The notes beneath the pieces were generated by a model that was given only the letters and a program-made list of their open reading frames with translations, did no database searches and was not told where the DNA came from. A DNA stretch of 64,000 bases from positions 744,001 to 808,000 of the forward strand of contig NZ_CP119992.1 in assembly GCF_029338575.1 (NCBI RefSeq), written 5' to 3'. Of this stretch, positions 30,364-39,265 are shown in pieces (the first letter of the stretch is position 1; the number at the start of each line of letters is the position of its first letter). Both the position numbers and the translations under genes were made by a program. This stretch comes from Halomarina halobia (GTDB lineage: Archaea > Halobacteriota > Halobacteria > Halobacteriales > Haloarculaceae).

Positions 30364-30717
30364 CTATCCGCTCCGCTCGTCCGGTTCGCCGCTCTCCACG
30401 TCGATGCGCCGAACGTCGTCCTCGCCGCTATCGCCGCCGCCGAGGAACTTCGCCCGCAGGTCGTCGGTGATGGACTGGACCTGGTCCTTGAGCGTCTTCA
30501 CCTCCTCCTCGAACCGCTCGACGGTCCGTTCGACGTAGTAGACCCGCCGAGCGGGGATTCGGCGGACGATGTCGCGGCCCTCCTCGTCCTCGCCGGTCTT
30601 CACGATCCAGTGATCCTGGAAGTACGCGACGTGCTCGTTCTGTACCGTTCGTTCGACGGTGCCCTCGTCCGGGTCCTCGTACGCGATCGTCGCCTGTCCG
30701 AAGTCCTCCTCGACCAT
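30364..30717 (-). CDS. conserved haloarchaeal protein with coiled-coil segment
   Basis: 117 residues: a beta-rich first part (QATIAYEDPDEGTVERTVQN, then HWIVKTGEDEEGRDIVRRIP), then a heptad-like helix (VERTVERFEEEVKTLKDQVQ, about 62-81), then a Gly/Asp-rich tail. I do not recognise a family. It is divergent from the sugar isomerase-like gene, about 112 bases between starts. Confidence 0.6.
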   Translation of the reverse strand: MVEEDFGQATIAYEDPDEGTVERTVQNEHVAYFQDHWIVKTGEDEEGRDIVRRIPARRVYYVERTVERFEEEVKTLKDQVQSITDDLRAKFLGGGDSGEDDVRRIDVESGEPDERSG

Positions 30718-30795
30718 GAACCGGGGTAAACACCCGACACGGGTAGGCCCTGGGGTTGCGCAGGCCTGCCCGATTCTCCGTGGTCGGGCCGGGAA

Positions 30796-30803
30796 CCTTT
30801 ATG
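30796..30803 (+). promoter_or_regulatory. TATA-box promoter of the sugar isomerase-like gene
   Basis: CCTTTATG lies 27-34 bases before the ATG at 30830. Confidence 0.5.
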
Positions 30804-30829
30804 CGCCGCGGCCACGCGGGATCGACTCT

Positions 30830-31666
30830 ATGCCGACCAACGACCCCGGGATCGGAGGGGCCGCCGGCCGCGATCCGGATCTCGACCTCGGCTTCACCGT
30901 CGGACTCAGCATGCCGTTCGAGGAAAGCGTGGCGTGGGCCGCGGACGAGGGGTTCGACTTCGTCGAACTGTTGCTCGACGGGCCGTACGCCCGCGAGCGC
31001 ATCGTCGACCGGCGCGCGTCGATGCGGACGACGCTCGACGCGGGCGGCGTCGACCTCGTCGTCCACCTCCCGTTCGCCGTCGATCCGGGGTCGCCGTTCG
31101 CCCCCGTCCGGCAGGGTGCCGTCGCCGAACTCGTCGCCGGGATGGACCTCGCTGTCGACCTCGGTGCGGGGACGGTCGTGTTCCACCCCTCCTCCGACGC
31201 CTGGGACCTCGGCTGGACCGCGACGGAGCGCCGGGAGTTCGTCCACGCGGGGCTCGACGACCTCGTTCCCGCGGCCCGCGAGCGGGACCTGGAACCCTGC
31301 CTCGAGAACGTCATCTCGGGGTACTACGACGCGACGGCCTTCCCGGAACTGCTGGAGCGCTACCCCGACGCGTCGATGACCTTCGACACCAGCCACGCGC
31401 TGCTCGCCGGAATGGACGAACCGGGGATGGCGTCGTTCTGTCGCGACCACGCAGACCGGATCGGACACCTCCACCTGGTGGACACCCGGGGCGGCGGCGA
31501 CGAGCACCTGCCGGTCGGGATGGGTCGGATCGACTTCGCCGCCGTGTTCGCGGGGCTGACCGAGGCCGGTTGGTCCGGCACGGCGACGCTGGAGGTCGGG
31601 ACCGAGGACTACGACACGATCGCCCTCGGGAAGCGCCACGTCGAGGAACTGCTCGCGCCCGCCTGA
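30830..31666 (+). CDS. sugar phosphate isomerase/epimerase-like TIM barrel protein
   Basis: 278 residues of the AP endonuclease 2-type TIM barrel. Metal-ligand segments are visible: FVELLLDGP, VVFHPSSD, LENVISGY, TFDTSHALL, IGHLHLVDTRGG and TLEVGTED. The family includes xylose isomerase-like and IolE/IolI-like enzymes and endonuclease IV, so the reaction is not fixed. The ATG at 30830 was chosen because of its TATA box; longer frames upstream overlap the divergent promoter. Confidence 0.82.
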   Translation: MPTNDPGIGGAAGRDPDLDLGFTVGLSMPFEESVAWAADEGFDFVELLLDGPYARERIVDRRASMRTTLDAGGVDLVVHLPFAVDPGSPFAPVRQGAVAELVAGMDLAVDLGAGTVVFHPSSDAWDLGWTATERREFVHAGLDDLVPAARERDLEPCLENVISGYYDATAFPELLERYPDASMTFDTSHALLAGMDEPGMASFCRDHADRIGHLHLVDTRGGGDEHLPVGMGRIDFAAVFAGLTEAGWSGTATLEVGTEDYDTIALGKRHVEELLAPA

Positions 31667-31692
31667 ACGGCCGGCGGTATAGCGGGAGACGC

Positions 31693-31728
31693 CCCCGATA
31701 CCGGTCGGGGCAGCGTCCCCGATACCGG
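31693..31728. repeat. short direct repeat
   Basis: CCCCGATACCGG occurs at 31693-31704 and again at 31717-31728, 24 bases apart, just after the isomerase gene. Its meaning is unknown. Confidence 0.5.
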
Positions 31729-31769
31729 CTTCGGATCGGTACCCCCGCGAGGCGTTGCTCTTCCGGGGC

Positions 31770-32165
31770 TTACTCGTCCGAGGGCTCGGCGAGCCGTTCC
31801 TTGATGTCGGTCGAGGACACGATCCCGACGTAGTCCCCGTCGCTATCGCGGACCGGGAGGTGGTTGAAGCCGTACGTGGTCATCATCGCGGCGGCCTCTC
31901 CCAACCGCAGGTCCGTCGTGACCGACTCGACCGGGGTCGTCATCACGTCGGCGACGCGGCACCGGTCGGGGTCGTGTCCGTCGGCGATCGCGTCCCGCAG
32001 ATCGGTGCTCGTGAAGATCCCCGCGTCGACGCCCGGGACGAGGAGCGCGTTGATGTCGTGATCGCGCATCACTACCGCCGCTTCCCTGGCAGTCGCATTC
32101 GACGCGATCGTCTCCACCGGCGTCGCCATCACCGCTTCGACGCGAGTTTCGCTGAGAATACCCAT
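31770..32165 (-). CDS. CBS-domain pair protein
   Basis: 131 residues from the ATG at 32165; an ATG two codons earlier is possible. Two CBS repeats fill the protein (MATPVETIASNATAREAAVV at about 13-32, and DVMTTPVESVTTDLRLGEAA in the second half), ending GIVSSTDIKERLAEP. Stand-alone CBS pairs bind adenosyl nucleotides and often regulate partner proteins. No partner is visible next to it. Confidence 0.85.
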   Translation of the reverse strand: MGILSETRVEAVMATPVETIASNATAREAAVVMRDHDINALLVPGVDAGIFTSTDLRDAIADGHDPDRCRVADVMTTPVESVTTDLRLGEAAAMMTTYGFNHLPVRDSDGDYVGIVSSTDIKERLAEPSDE

Positions 32166-32354
32166 ATACACTCACTCTCGGCCGACGGCTTGTCTGTTGT
32201 CCCCGGCGCGCCACCCTGTTATAGCGCACCTCCATGCTCGGGGGGGGGGTCCCTCCCCCGTCCCCACGAGTTCAACGGGCGAAACTGGTCGACATCGCGC
32301 TCGAACACCGAATAACGACACAAAGCTCATGTCCTCTCGCCAAGAATTCCTCGC

Positions 32355-32591
32355 GTGTCAAGCTCGTGGGCGGCAGCGCGGACGCACGGACGGTTCGTTC
32401 AGGTCGCCCTGTTCACCTTCTTCCTGCTCTCGTGGGTCGTCGCGAGCGTCGCCGTGGCGCTGTTCTTCCGTATCGAGGGTATGGCCGTCGTACTGGTCCT
32501 CGTCGCGGTCGGCATCGTCCTCGGTCGCGCGTTCCTCCCGCTCTTTCGTCTGGTCTACCTCGCGGAGAGCAACCGAAAGTGGAGTCGCTGA
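32355..32591 (+). CDS. small two-helix membrane protein
   Basis: 78 residues from a GTG start. Two hydrophobic helices are clear (VQVALFTFFLLSWVVASVAV and AVVLVLVAVGIVLGRAFLPL). It is a predicted membrane protein of unknown function and lies alone between convergent neighbours. The start is uncertain. Confidence 0.55.
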   Translation: MSSSWAAARTHGRFVQVALFTFFLLSWVVASVAVALFFRIEGMAVVLVLVAVGIVLGRAFLPLFRLVYLAESNRKWSR

Positions 32592-32751
32592 CAGTCGAAG
32601 CGTGCGGATCGGGGGACCGGTGACTCCGCGGACGGAGCCGGTCGTCCGGAGCATCGACCCGCCTCCAGAGTACCGGTACGCGCTCCCCGATAACGCGGCG
32701 AACTCGCCGCCGAGATCGGCGACTGGCCCGCGAGAGGGCGGACGGCCCCGG

Positions 32752-33303
32752 CTACGTACGCTCCGTCACGTCTATCGTGCCGTTCGCCGTCACCGGTCTT
32801 CGATCGGCCGAGACGTCCCTCGGCCGCGCCTCGACGCCGTATCGGTACGATCCCGGCGGCGCGGTCGACTCGACGAAGACGGGGAGCTCGGCGGTCACCC
32901 GGTCCCGCGGCTCGTCCCACTGCCAGTAGGGCGGGTACGACTCCATCGTGCCGTCGGGCCGCGGTCGAACGGACGCCTCGTCGATCCCGAGACCCATCTC
33001 GACGGGAGAGGCGTGCGAGGGAGGCAGCGACTCGGCGAACGTCTCGGGGGGAAACACCTGTACGGTGCTCGCGTGCCGGACGAGCACCGTGGCGGTCCCC
33101 GACTCCCCCTGCAGGAGGACGACGTCTTCGACGCACGCGGTCACCGACCCGTCGTCCGGACAGTTCACCCGGGATTCGGTCGACGCGTCCGCTCCGCCGC
33201 GTCGATCGTCTCCGCGTCCATACCGGCCCAGGCAGCCGGCGACGCCGACCGCGCCGACGAGGGCGCACCGGTAGAGCGCGGCGCGACGGGAGCAGGAGGG
33301 CAT
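32752..33303 (-). CDS. predicted secreted lipoprotein, unknown function
   Basis: 183 residues from the ATG at 33303. The N terminus has SRRAAL, a hydrophobic stretch and a lipobox VAGC with Cys24, so it is probably an exported, lipid-anchored surface protein. The mature part has paired cysteines (VNCPDDGSVTACVED) and beta-rich sequence ending in a TIDVTERT strand. It looks like an Ig-like extracellular domain, but I recognise no family. Confidence 0.65.
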   Translation of the reverse strand: MPSCSRRAALYRCALVGAVGVAGCLGRYGRGDDRRGGADASTESRVNCPDDGSVTACVEDVVLLQGESGTATVLVRHASTVQVFPPETFAESLPPSHASPVEMGLGIDEASVRPRPDGTMESYPPYWQWDEPRDRVTAELPVFVESTAPPGSYRYGVEARPRDVSADRRPVTANGTIDVTERT

Positions 33304-33656
33304 GCCGATAGGATACCACCGTTTCGGGCATAGCCTTTCTGCGCGACCGACCGTCGGGAAACCGCCGTACATCCCCTGGGTTCGAGCGTCGGCGAGTGAG
33401 CGGGTCGGAGAACCCGGACGACGCCGTTCGCCGAGCGCCTGCGGCGCTCGGGCCAAGGAGCGACCGCAGGGAGCGACGCTGTGCTTTTGATCGAGCTTTT
33501 GCCGAGGGCTGCCTTCGGCAACTCGGAGCGCAAAAGGTCGTAGTGCGTGGGACCGGATTTGAACCACGGTCGTTCCGCTCGCTCGCGCTCGCTTCACTCC
33601 CTGATTCAAATCCGCTCTGTTCGCTTTTCGTCCTCGCTGTCGCTCGGACAGAAAAT
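33304..33656. other. 353-base gap with a palindrome, a shared motif and a tRNA fragment
   Basis: No credible gene. It holds a perfect 9-base inverted repeat around TGC (33431-33439 and 33443-33451), a 19-base segment at 33458-33476 identical to 37153-37171, a palindrome-rich part near 33510-33530, and a copy of the tRNA-Leu 3' end at 33544-33565. Confidence 0.6.
33544..33565 (-). repeat. duplicated 3' end of tRNA-Leu
   Basis: These 22 bases are identical to 33656-33677, which is the 3' part of the tRNA-Leu gene and the base just after it. The copies are 112 bases apart. A 9-base inverse copy of the T-arm core lies between them at 33605-33613. This is the pattern of an att-site scar or a partial tRNA duplication. 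Confidence 0.75.
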
Positions 33657-33739
33657 GCGTGGGACCGGATTTGAACCGGCGGACCCCTACGGGACAGCGT
33701 CCTAAGCGCTGCGCCGTTTCCTGGCTTGGCTACCCACGC
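33657..33739 (-). tRNA. tRNA-Leu (anticodon UAG)
   Basis: An 83-base class II tRNA on the minus strand. The acceptor stem pairs GCGTGGG (5') with CCCACGC (3'); the anticodon stem is CAGCG/CGCTG around loop CTTAGGA, giving anticodon UAG for CUN leucine codons. A long variable arm (TCCCGTAGGGGT) and the T loop TTCAAAT are present. CCA is not encoded. I see no intron. Confidence 0.95.
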
Positions 33740-33832
33740 TCACCTCCACGTACCCCGATGTTCACAATGAATTTGTCGCTCTCGCTCTCCTCGGGCAAAA
33801 GCGCTATGCGCGTCGGGCGTCCACCGTAGGGC

Positions 33833-34141
33833 ATGTTCCGCGCGCGCGACCAGGTCGAGAACGAGCAGTGGTTGGCGACCCTCGACCGGATCGGCGACCG
33901 CCTCGATCTCGGTGCCGCGGCCCGCTCGCGCGCGACCGACCTCTTTCTCTCCACGCTCCCGGAGTCGGAGCGCTCCAAGCAGGCCACGCTCGCGGCGAGC
34001 GTCTACGTCGGGGCGCTCATCGAGGGCGAGCGGCGCTCGCAGGGCGACGTGGCCGACGCCGCGGGGGTGTCCAGGCTCACGATCCAGAAGCGGTGGAAGG
34101 AACTGATCGAGGAGGCGGGACTGCGACGGCCGAACTGGTAG
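33833..34141 (+). CDS. single-cyclin-fold TFB-like protein
   Basis: 102 residues resembling only the second cyclin repeat of transcription factor B: ARSRATDLFLSTLPESERSK, then AASVYVGALIEGERRSQGDV and the DNA-recognition helix VSRLTIQKRWKELIEEAG. The zinc ribbon, B-finger and first cyclin repeat are missing, so it could not act as a normal TFB. It might compete with TFB or bind DNA as a regulator. A genuine TFB end is present at the right edge of the window for comparison. Confidence 0.8.
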   Translation: MFRARDQVENEQWLATLDRIGDRLDLGAAARSRATDLFLSTLPESERSKQATLAASVYVGALIEGERRSQGDVADAAGVSRLTIQKRWKELIEEAGLRRPNW

Positions 34142-34192
34142 TGACCGATAGCTGATGACGCAGACGGTCCCGAACGTCGATAGCGAGCGGCG

Positions 34193-34693
34193 TCAGCCCT
34201 GTTCGCGCGCGGGAGGTCGTCCCGCCGCGTCGGGCGTGAGGTCGCCGTGTTCGTCGATCTCGCCGCGGACGATGCGCGTCGAGGAGATCCGCTCGCCGTC
34301 CTCGGCGGGGACGTGGTCCACGACGACGATCTCGAGCGGGTCGAACCCCTTCTCCTCGCGGATCTCGTTTACGAGCTCACCGCCCTCGGTCGTCTCGGGC
34401 GAGACGATCAGGTAGTCGAAGTCGGGTTCCTCCGTCGCGATACCCGTCGGTTCGTGGAGCGTGCGGATCTCGTACTCGCGGTCGTGGCGCTCGGCGTAGG
34501 CGGAGAGCTCGCGCTCGAGGTCGCGCCGCCGTTCCTCGTACGGGCGGACGTACCGCTCCTCGTTTCGCGTCCTCGGTGCGAGATCGTCGCTCGTCAGTCC
34601 GACGGTGACGTCGCCGAGTTCGAACGCCCGCTCGAACAGCGCCCGATGACCGTCGTGCACCGGGTCAAACGTCCCCCCGAGCGCGACATTCAT
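34193..34693 (-). CDS. coaD: phosphopantetheine adenylyltransferase (archaeal type)
   Basis: 166 residues from the ATG at 34693; couples ATP to 4'-phosphopantetheine in coenzyme A synthesis. The nucleotidyltransferase signature GGTFDPVHDGH is at residues 6-16 and the second motif ISSTRIV near 139. The tail after this is an Asp/Pro-rich extension. A promoter for it would lie in the 60 bases shared with the next gene. Confidence 0.92.
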   Translation of the reverse strand: MNVALGGTFDPVHDGHRALFERAFELGDVTVGLTSDDLAPRTRNEERYVRPYEERRRDLERELSAYAERHDREYEIRTLHEPTGIATEEPDFDYLIVSPETTEGGELVNEIREEKGFDPLEIVVVDHVPAEDGERISSTRIVRGEIDEHGDLTPDAAGRPPAREQG

Positions 34694-34757
34694 ACACATG
34701 CCGTGGGGCGCACGGGGCTTATGCCTTCGGCTATCGATCCGCGGTCGAGCGGAGCGG

Positions 34758-35252
34758 TCAATCGTCGTCCGGCGCCTCCTCGACGGGTCGCTCGACGGAG
34801 ATCTGCACCGGTCGCTCGTCGCTCGCCCGATCGGCGAGTCGGTCGTCGAGGTTGAACACCGTGTTCAGTTCCGCCTGGACGTCCCCGACGATGTCGGCCA
34901 CGAGGTCGCTCGGCGAGATGGCGACGTACTCGTAGGGGTTGTTCCCCGCCCCGGCGGACTCGCGCTTGTCCCGGGTCACCTTGCCGTCGTCGTTCAACTT
35001 CGCGAGCGCCTCGCGGACCGTACTCGGGTACAGCCCCGTCCCCTCGGCGATCTCGTCGCTCGTCGAGTCGGGGTACTGCCGCAGGTAGAGGTAGATGCGC
35101 GCCCGGGTCTCGGTGTCGAGCACCCACGCGAGCAGGTCGACGAGCCCGTCGTCGAGCGTCTCTACCGCCCTGTCGGCCTCCCCTTCGAGCCGCTCGCGGA
35201 CGCCTCCGCCGTGGATACCCGACGCGTCGTCGTTCTTGTCATCTGTCGCCAT
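34758..35252 (-). CDS. winged-helix transcription regulator
   Basis: 164 residues. A winged helix is visible at about 45-110 (TRARIYLYLRQYPDSTSDEIAEGTG then STVREALAKLNDDGKV). It follows gshA by 48 bases on the same strand and precedes coaD, so a role in thiol or coenzyme A control is possible but is inference. The rest is acidic and without a known ligand domain. Confidence 0.82.
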   Translation of the reverse strand: MATDDKNDDASGIHGGGVRERLEGEADRAVETLDDGLVDLLAWVLDTETRARIYLYLRQYPDSTSDEIAEGTGLYPSTVREALAKLNDDGKVTRDKRESAGAGNNPYEYVAISPSDLVADIVGDVQAELNTVFNLDDRLADRASDERPVQISVERPVEEAPDDD

Positions 35253-35300
35253 AGATTGAGTGTATCCGATTCCAGGGAATTGGCCAATAAAAATCCTCCC

Positions 35301-36404
35301 CTAGAGGAGCAGCGACTCGCACAGCGCGTCGAGCCCTCCCTCGCGCCGGACGCGACGCTGTCGGTCGGCCCCACTCTCGTCGTCGTACACGTCGCGGATG
35401 CCGGAGATCCCGAGGCGCTCGCACTCGCGGTCGACGACCTCGCCGAGGCCGCACGTCGACTCGCACGCGCGATCGATGAACGACGCCTCGTGCCCCCAGC
35501 GCATCGCCCGCCACTTGTTCTCGTCGAGCGTCTCGCGCCGGTGGCGCGTTCCGTCGCCGCGGTGGCGGGCCTCGCCCCACGGGTCCCGGCTGTCCTCGTA
35601 TCGCTCCCCGAGCTCCGTCACGAGCGCGTGGACGTGCTCGACGAACGCGAACACCCGCTCGGGGTCGGCCTGACCGTCGGGGGTCCGCACCTCGACGGTG
35701 CCGTGGGCGGAGTGGGGCCGGACGTCGTACCAGAGTTCCCCGCGATCCCTGATGGAGTTCGTCTCGATCATCAGCCGCTCCAGCCGGAGGAACTCCTCGA
35801 ACGACCCGAAGGCGGTGGGCATGCCCGTGTTCGGCAGCCCCTCGAAGATCTTCGCCCGGGCGGAGGCGAGGCCGGTGTCGTAGCCGTCCCAGAACGGCGA
35901 GTTTGCCGACAGCGCGAGCAGCACGGGGAGGTGCCAGCGGATCTCGTTGGCGATCCACGTCGCCTTGTCGGCGTCGTCGACGCCGACGTGGACGTGCAGG
36001 CCCGCGGTCGTGTTGCGGTGCTGGGGGTACTGGATGCGGTCGAGCTGGGCGCGGTAGCGCGGCTTCTCGGCGTGTTCGAGTTCGCGCCACCTCGCGGCGG
36101 GGTGCAGTCCGGCGGCCGCGATCCGGTAGCCGTGGGCCGCCGCGTGCTCGACCAGCGCCTCGCGGACCTCGACGAACGCGGCGCGGGCGTCGGCGAGCGA
36201 CTCGACAGTCGGCGTCTGCGTCTCGATCACGAACTTGAACAGCTCGTGGTCCAGTCGCCCCTCCAGTATCGCGGGCGGCTCCGTCTCGTAGACGAGTTCG
36301 TCCGTCCCGGAGGTGGGGCGACCCCGCTCGTCGACGACGAAGAACTCCTCTTCGATGCCGAGCGTCCCCGTCCGGTCGAACGCGTCGGCGGACCCCAGTT
36401 CCAT
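35301..36404 (-). CDS. gshA: glutamate-cysteine ligase (gamma-glutamylcysteine synthetase)
   Basis: 367 residues; GCS2-type glutamate-cysteine ligase. The ATP/glutamate motif [11 protein letters not shown] is at about 15-25, and [17 protein letters not shown] and [11 protein letters not shown] are further active-site segments. Haloarchaea use gamma-glutamylcysteine as their main small thiol, made by GshA without GshB. The gene leads a short run with a winged-helix regulator. Confidence 0.93.
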   Translation of the reverse strand: MELGSADAFDRTGTLGIEEEFFVVDERGRPTSGTDELVYETEPPAILEGRLDHELFKFVIETQTPTVESLADARAAFVEVREALVEHAAAHGYRIAAAGLHPAARWRELEHAEKPRYRAQLDRIQYPQHRNTTAGLHVHVGVDDADKATWIANEIRWHLPVLLALSANSPFWDGYDTGLASARAKIFEGLPNTGMPTAFGSFEEFLRLERLMIETNSIRDRGELWYDVRPHSAHGTVEVRTPDGQADPERVFAFVEHVHALVTELGERYEDSRDPWGEARHRGDGTRHRRETLDENKWRAMRWGHEASFIDRACESTCGLGEVVDRECERLGISGIRDVYDDESGADRQRRVRREGGLDALCESLLL

Positions 36405-36501
36405 ACCAGCAGTGTCCGTCCCGCCGAGTAAACACTTACCCTCTGGCCTCAGCCGTCGAGGAACGGCCGGACGGCCGTCGGAGATCCCTCTCGGCCGACC
36501 C

Positions 36502-36969
36502 TCACCCGCCGAACTCGTCCTCGGTGATGCGCACGACCATCGTCTCCTCGACCTCCCGCAGGTCGTACTCGGGTAGCTGCGGCCCGGTGCGGGTGACGTA
36601 CATCGGTTCGACCGGTCGCGCCGCGCCGTCCTCGGCGGTTTCGAGGCCGTAGACCATCAGGTATCGGCCCGACTCCTCTGGAGGGACGCTCCCCTCGCGG
36701 ACGGCCTCCGCGAGCGCGCGGGAGAGCCACTCCGCCCCGCTAACCGAGGGTTCGAGCACGAGCGCCGCCTCCGCGAACCGGACGAGGTACCAGTCGAGGT
36801 CGTTGAGCAGCGAGACGGCGCTCCCGAGGCTGATGGTCTCGACGGCGACGCTGTTCTCGAACGGCCGGTTCAGCCGGTAGGTCGAGAGCGCTTCGCGCGA
36901 GGTCTCCCGGGAGAGCAGCTCGTAGCGGAGGTCGCAGTCGTCCGCCCCGAGGAGACAGACCGTGGTCAT
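36502..36969 (-). CDS. conserved haloarchaeal protein, DUF5804-like
   Basis: 155 residues starting [20 protein letters not shown], with a conserved core [20 protein letters not shown]. It fits a haloarchaea-specific family I recall as DUF5804, of unknown function. It has no membrane segment or signal. It lies 97 bases upstream of gshA on the same strand. Confidence 0.72.
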   Translation of the reverse strand: MTTVCLLGADDCDLRYELLSRETSREALSTYRLNRPFENSVAVETISLGSAVSLLNDLDWYLVRFAEAALVLEPSVSGAEWLSRALAEAVREGSVPPEESGRYLMVYGLETAEDGAARPVEPMYVTRTGPQLPEYDLREVEETMVVRITEDEFGG

Positions 36970-37150
36970 GGGCGTACTCGACGTAGACGCGGGAAATCGG
37001 TTTCGTTACGCGGCGTGGCGGGGTGCGAGATGCGGCGCGCCCCGGTCAAAGATACTGTACGCTCGCAGTTCCGCACCCGCGAGCCGCGATACGATAACCA
37101 AAGAGACGGCGCGAAACTCGTCGGAGTGGATCGCCGATATCGAAGCGTCC

Positions 37151-37336
37151 GCGAGCGACCGCAGGGAGCGAGCGGTTCACGCGCCGAGCGGAGCGAGGCG
37201 CGCCTTTTTAGTCCTTCCAGAACCGCCGCCCGTCGGTTCTGGAAGCCTGTTGGACGCGAAGCGTCCAACAATGCAGATTTTTGGTGGGGGTTCGAGGCGC
37301 TCGCTCCGCGAGCGCCGAGGACCCCCTCTAAAAAGG
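37151..37336. repeat. block of stacked palindromes behind a minus-strand gene (copy 2)
   Basis: The 373-base gap 36970-37342 has no credible gene. Its right half holds a segment (37151-37180) shared with copy 1 at 27 of 30 bases; a perfect 12-base inverted repeat (37214-37225 and 37234-37245); a perfect 10-base inverted repeat around GAA (37248-37257 and 37261-37270); and a long imperfect palindrome (37277-37336) flanked by TTTTT and AAAAA. That last one lies 7 bases past the stop of the methionine adenosyltransferase gene, just as in copy 1. Confidence 0.65.
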
Positions 37337-37342
37337 TGGTTC

Positions 37343-38548
37343 TTAGAACGTCGCGAGTTCGCCGGCGATCACGCGCTCGGTGATCGATGTCACGTCCGCG
37401 AGTTCGCGATCGATGACGGCTTCGACGTCGGCCTGGATGTCCGCGACCTCGACGCCCGCCTCGGTGACGAGCGCCGCGTCGGCGACGTGCGGGTCGTCGA
37501 TGGGCTGGCCGATCTGGGAGAGCAGGCGGACGCGGATCTCGCGGATGCCGCCGACCTCCGCGACGACGGCGCGGGCGATCTGCGTCGAGAGGAGGTTGTA
37601 GATCTTCCCGATGTGGTTGACGGGGTTCTTGCCGCTCGTGGCCTCCATGCTCATCGAGCGGTTGGGGGTGATGAGGCCGTTGGCGCGGTTGCCCCGACCC
37701 ACCGAGCCGTCGTCACCCTGTTCCGCCGAGGTGCCGGTCGTCGTGAGGTAGATGGCTCCCTGGTCGTAGTCGTCGGCCGTGTTGACGTGTATCTCGACCT
37801 CACGGTCCGTGTAGTCGGCGGCGACGTCGAGGACGAACTCGCGGACGCCCGCCACCGCGTCGCGGTAGTCGGCCAGGCCGTCGACGTAGGCGTCGATCAT
37901 CGCTGCGGCGACCGTCACGTCGATGCGGTCGCCCTCGCGCTTGCCCATCACCTTGATGTCCTGTCCGAGTTCGGGGTGGTCGCTCGCGTACTCGGCGTTC
38001 AACCGGCGCTCGGCGTTGAGGACGATCTCCTCGGTCTCGGTGAGGGGGGCGTGTCCGACCCCGAAGCTCGTGTCGTTGGCCATCGGGACGCTGCGCCCCT
38101 CGTCGCCGAAGACCTCCTGGAGGTCGCCGGACCCCTCGCCGAGTTCTACGTCGACGACGACGTCCGTCCCGAACTCGAGTTCGGGAAAGTGCGTCGAGAG
38201 GTACTCGCGGGCGGCGCGCAGCGCGGTCGTCTCGGTGGGTATCTTCGTCCCCTCGTACTCCTTCGTGGCGCGGCCGACGATGAGCAGGTAGATCGGTTCG
38301 ATGGTCTCGCCGCCGCCGAAGGCCGGCGCGGCCGACCCGGCGACGAGCTGAGTCTCGTCGGTGTTGTAGTGGAGGACCGTCCCGACGCGGTCGAGGTACT
38401 CGCGGGCGAGCGCCTGCGAGACGTGTTCGGCGACCCCGTCACAGATGGAGTCGGGGTGGCCGAGTCCCTTTCGCTCGACGATCTCCACCGCCTGATCCTC
38501 GACGGCGAGCCCGGCCATCGGCTCGACGCGGATGTTTCGATGACTCAT
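37343..38548 (-). CDS. mat: S-adenosylmethionine synthetase, archaeal type
   Basis: 401 residues from the ATG at 38548; makes S-adenosylmethionine from ATP and methionine. It is the archaeal MAT family, distinct from bacterial Met[19 protein letters not shown] (about 27-44), [20 protein letters not shown], and [14 protein letters not shown] are present. The length is normal. It lies 69 bases after the CYTH gene on the same strand. Confidence 0.96.
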   Translation of the reverse strand: MSHRNIRVEPMAGLAVEDQAVEIVERKGLGHPDSICDGVAEHVSQALAREYLDRVGTVLHYNTDETQLVAGSAAPAFGGGETIEPIYLLIVGRATKEYEGTKIPTETTALRAAREYLSTHFPELEFGTDVVVDVELGEGSGDLQEVFGDEGRSVPMANDTSFGVGHAPLTETEEIVLNAERRLNAEYASDHPELGQDIKVMGKREGDRIDVTVAAAMIDAYVDGLADYRDAVAGVREFVLDVAADYTDREVEIHVNTADDYDQGAIYLTTTGTSAEQGDDGSVGRGNRANGLITPNRSMSMEATSGKNPVNHIGKIYNLLSTQIARAVVAEVGGIREIRVRLLSQIGQPIDDPHVADAALVTEAGVEVADIQADVEAVIDRELADVTSITERVIAGELATF

Positions 38549-38617
38549 TGACCCCCCTTCACCGGCTCCGGCCGTATAACTTACGGAAACCACGATGGCC
38601 GTAAATATGCGCATCGG

Positions 38618-39148
38618 TTATTCGCCGAGGAGCAGTTCGAGGTACGACGCGCGTATCTGATCGTCGGGGTCGAGGCCGAGTTCCCGACACAGGTCGAACG
38701 CGCCCTCGCGGGTAGCGGCCACGTCGGCGCTCTCGCGCTCGACCTCCACGAACTCGCCCAGACCCTCCACCGCGTCGAGGACGACCGCGTACCCGTCGAG
38801 GGCGTACACCGCCCGGCGCTTCTCGACGGTGGCGACCGCCGAGAACCCGAGACGGTCGAGAACCGCGGCCATCGTCTCGCCGTCCTCGACGCCCGTCTCC
38901 ACCTCCTCGCGGGTCTTCGAGGCCTCGTCCACGAGCGGGCCCTTGTAGGCGATGCGGGCGTCGGTCGTCCCGTCCCGTCGCACCCGACGGATGCGGAGGG
39001 CCTCGTCGGTCTCGGCGAAGGAGCGGTGCGGTGCGTCGTAGTAGGTGTCCCGCTGCTCGACGGTCGCCTCGTGGACGGCGTCGAGTTCGTCGAGTCGTCG
39101 CCGGAGCCGCCCGTGGTCCGCCGGGAACTTCACCTCGACCTCGTACAT
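38618..39148 (-). CDS. CYTH-domain protein (class IV adenylate cyclase CyaB-like)
   Basis: 176 residues. The CYTH signature ExExK is at residues 3-7 (EVEVK), with Arg/Lys-rich strands (LRIRRVRRDG, AYKGP) that form the triphosphate tunnel. The family covers CyaB-like adenylate cyclases and thiamine/inorganic triphosphatases; ligand choice cannot be read from sequence, and archaeal members are not proved cyclases. Confidence 0.87.
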   Translation of the reverse strand: MYEVEVKFPADHGRLRRRLDELDAVHEATVEQRDTYYDAPHRSFAETDEALRIRRVRRDGTTDARIAYKGPLVDEASKTREEVETGVEDGETMAAVLDRLGFSAVATVEKRRAVYALDGYAVVLDAVEGLGEFVEVERESADVAATREGAFDLCRELGLDPDDQIRASYLELLLGE

Positions 39149-39265
39149 ACGCGGAGACGGGGCCGCGGACGGTAAAAACCGCCCGGGCCGCCCGCCGTGG
39201 TACAGCGACTCACTGGCCTCCTCGAAACGTGGTTATTAAGGGCGCTTCGAGAGGACGTGTTCGGT

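Noticed and set aside
31680..31740. A possible CRISPR-like repeat around the CCCCGATACCGG copies
   Set aside because: There are only two 12-base copies with a 12-base gap; there is no array.
36970..37342. A possible non-coding RNA gene in the palindrome block
   Set aside because: The inverted repeats do not form a known RNA family that I can identify, and no promoter is clear; kept as a repeat feature instead.
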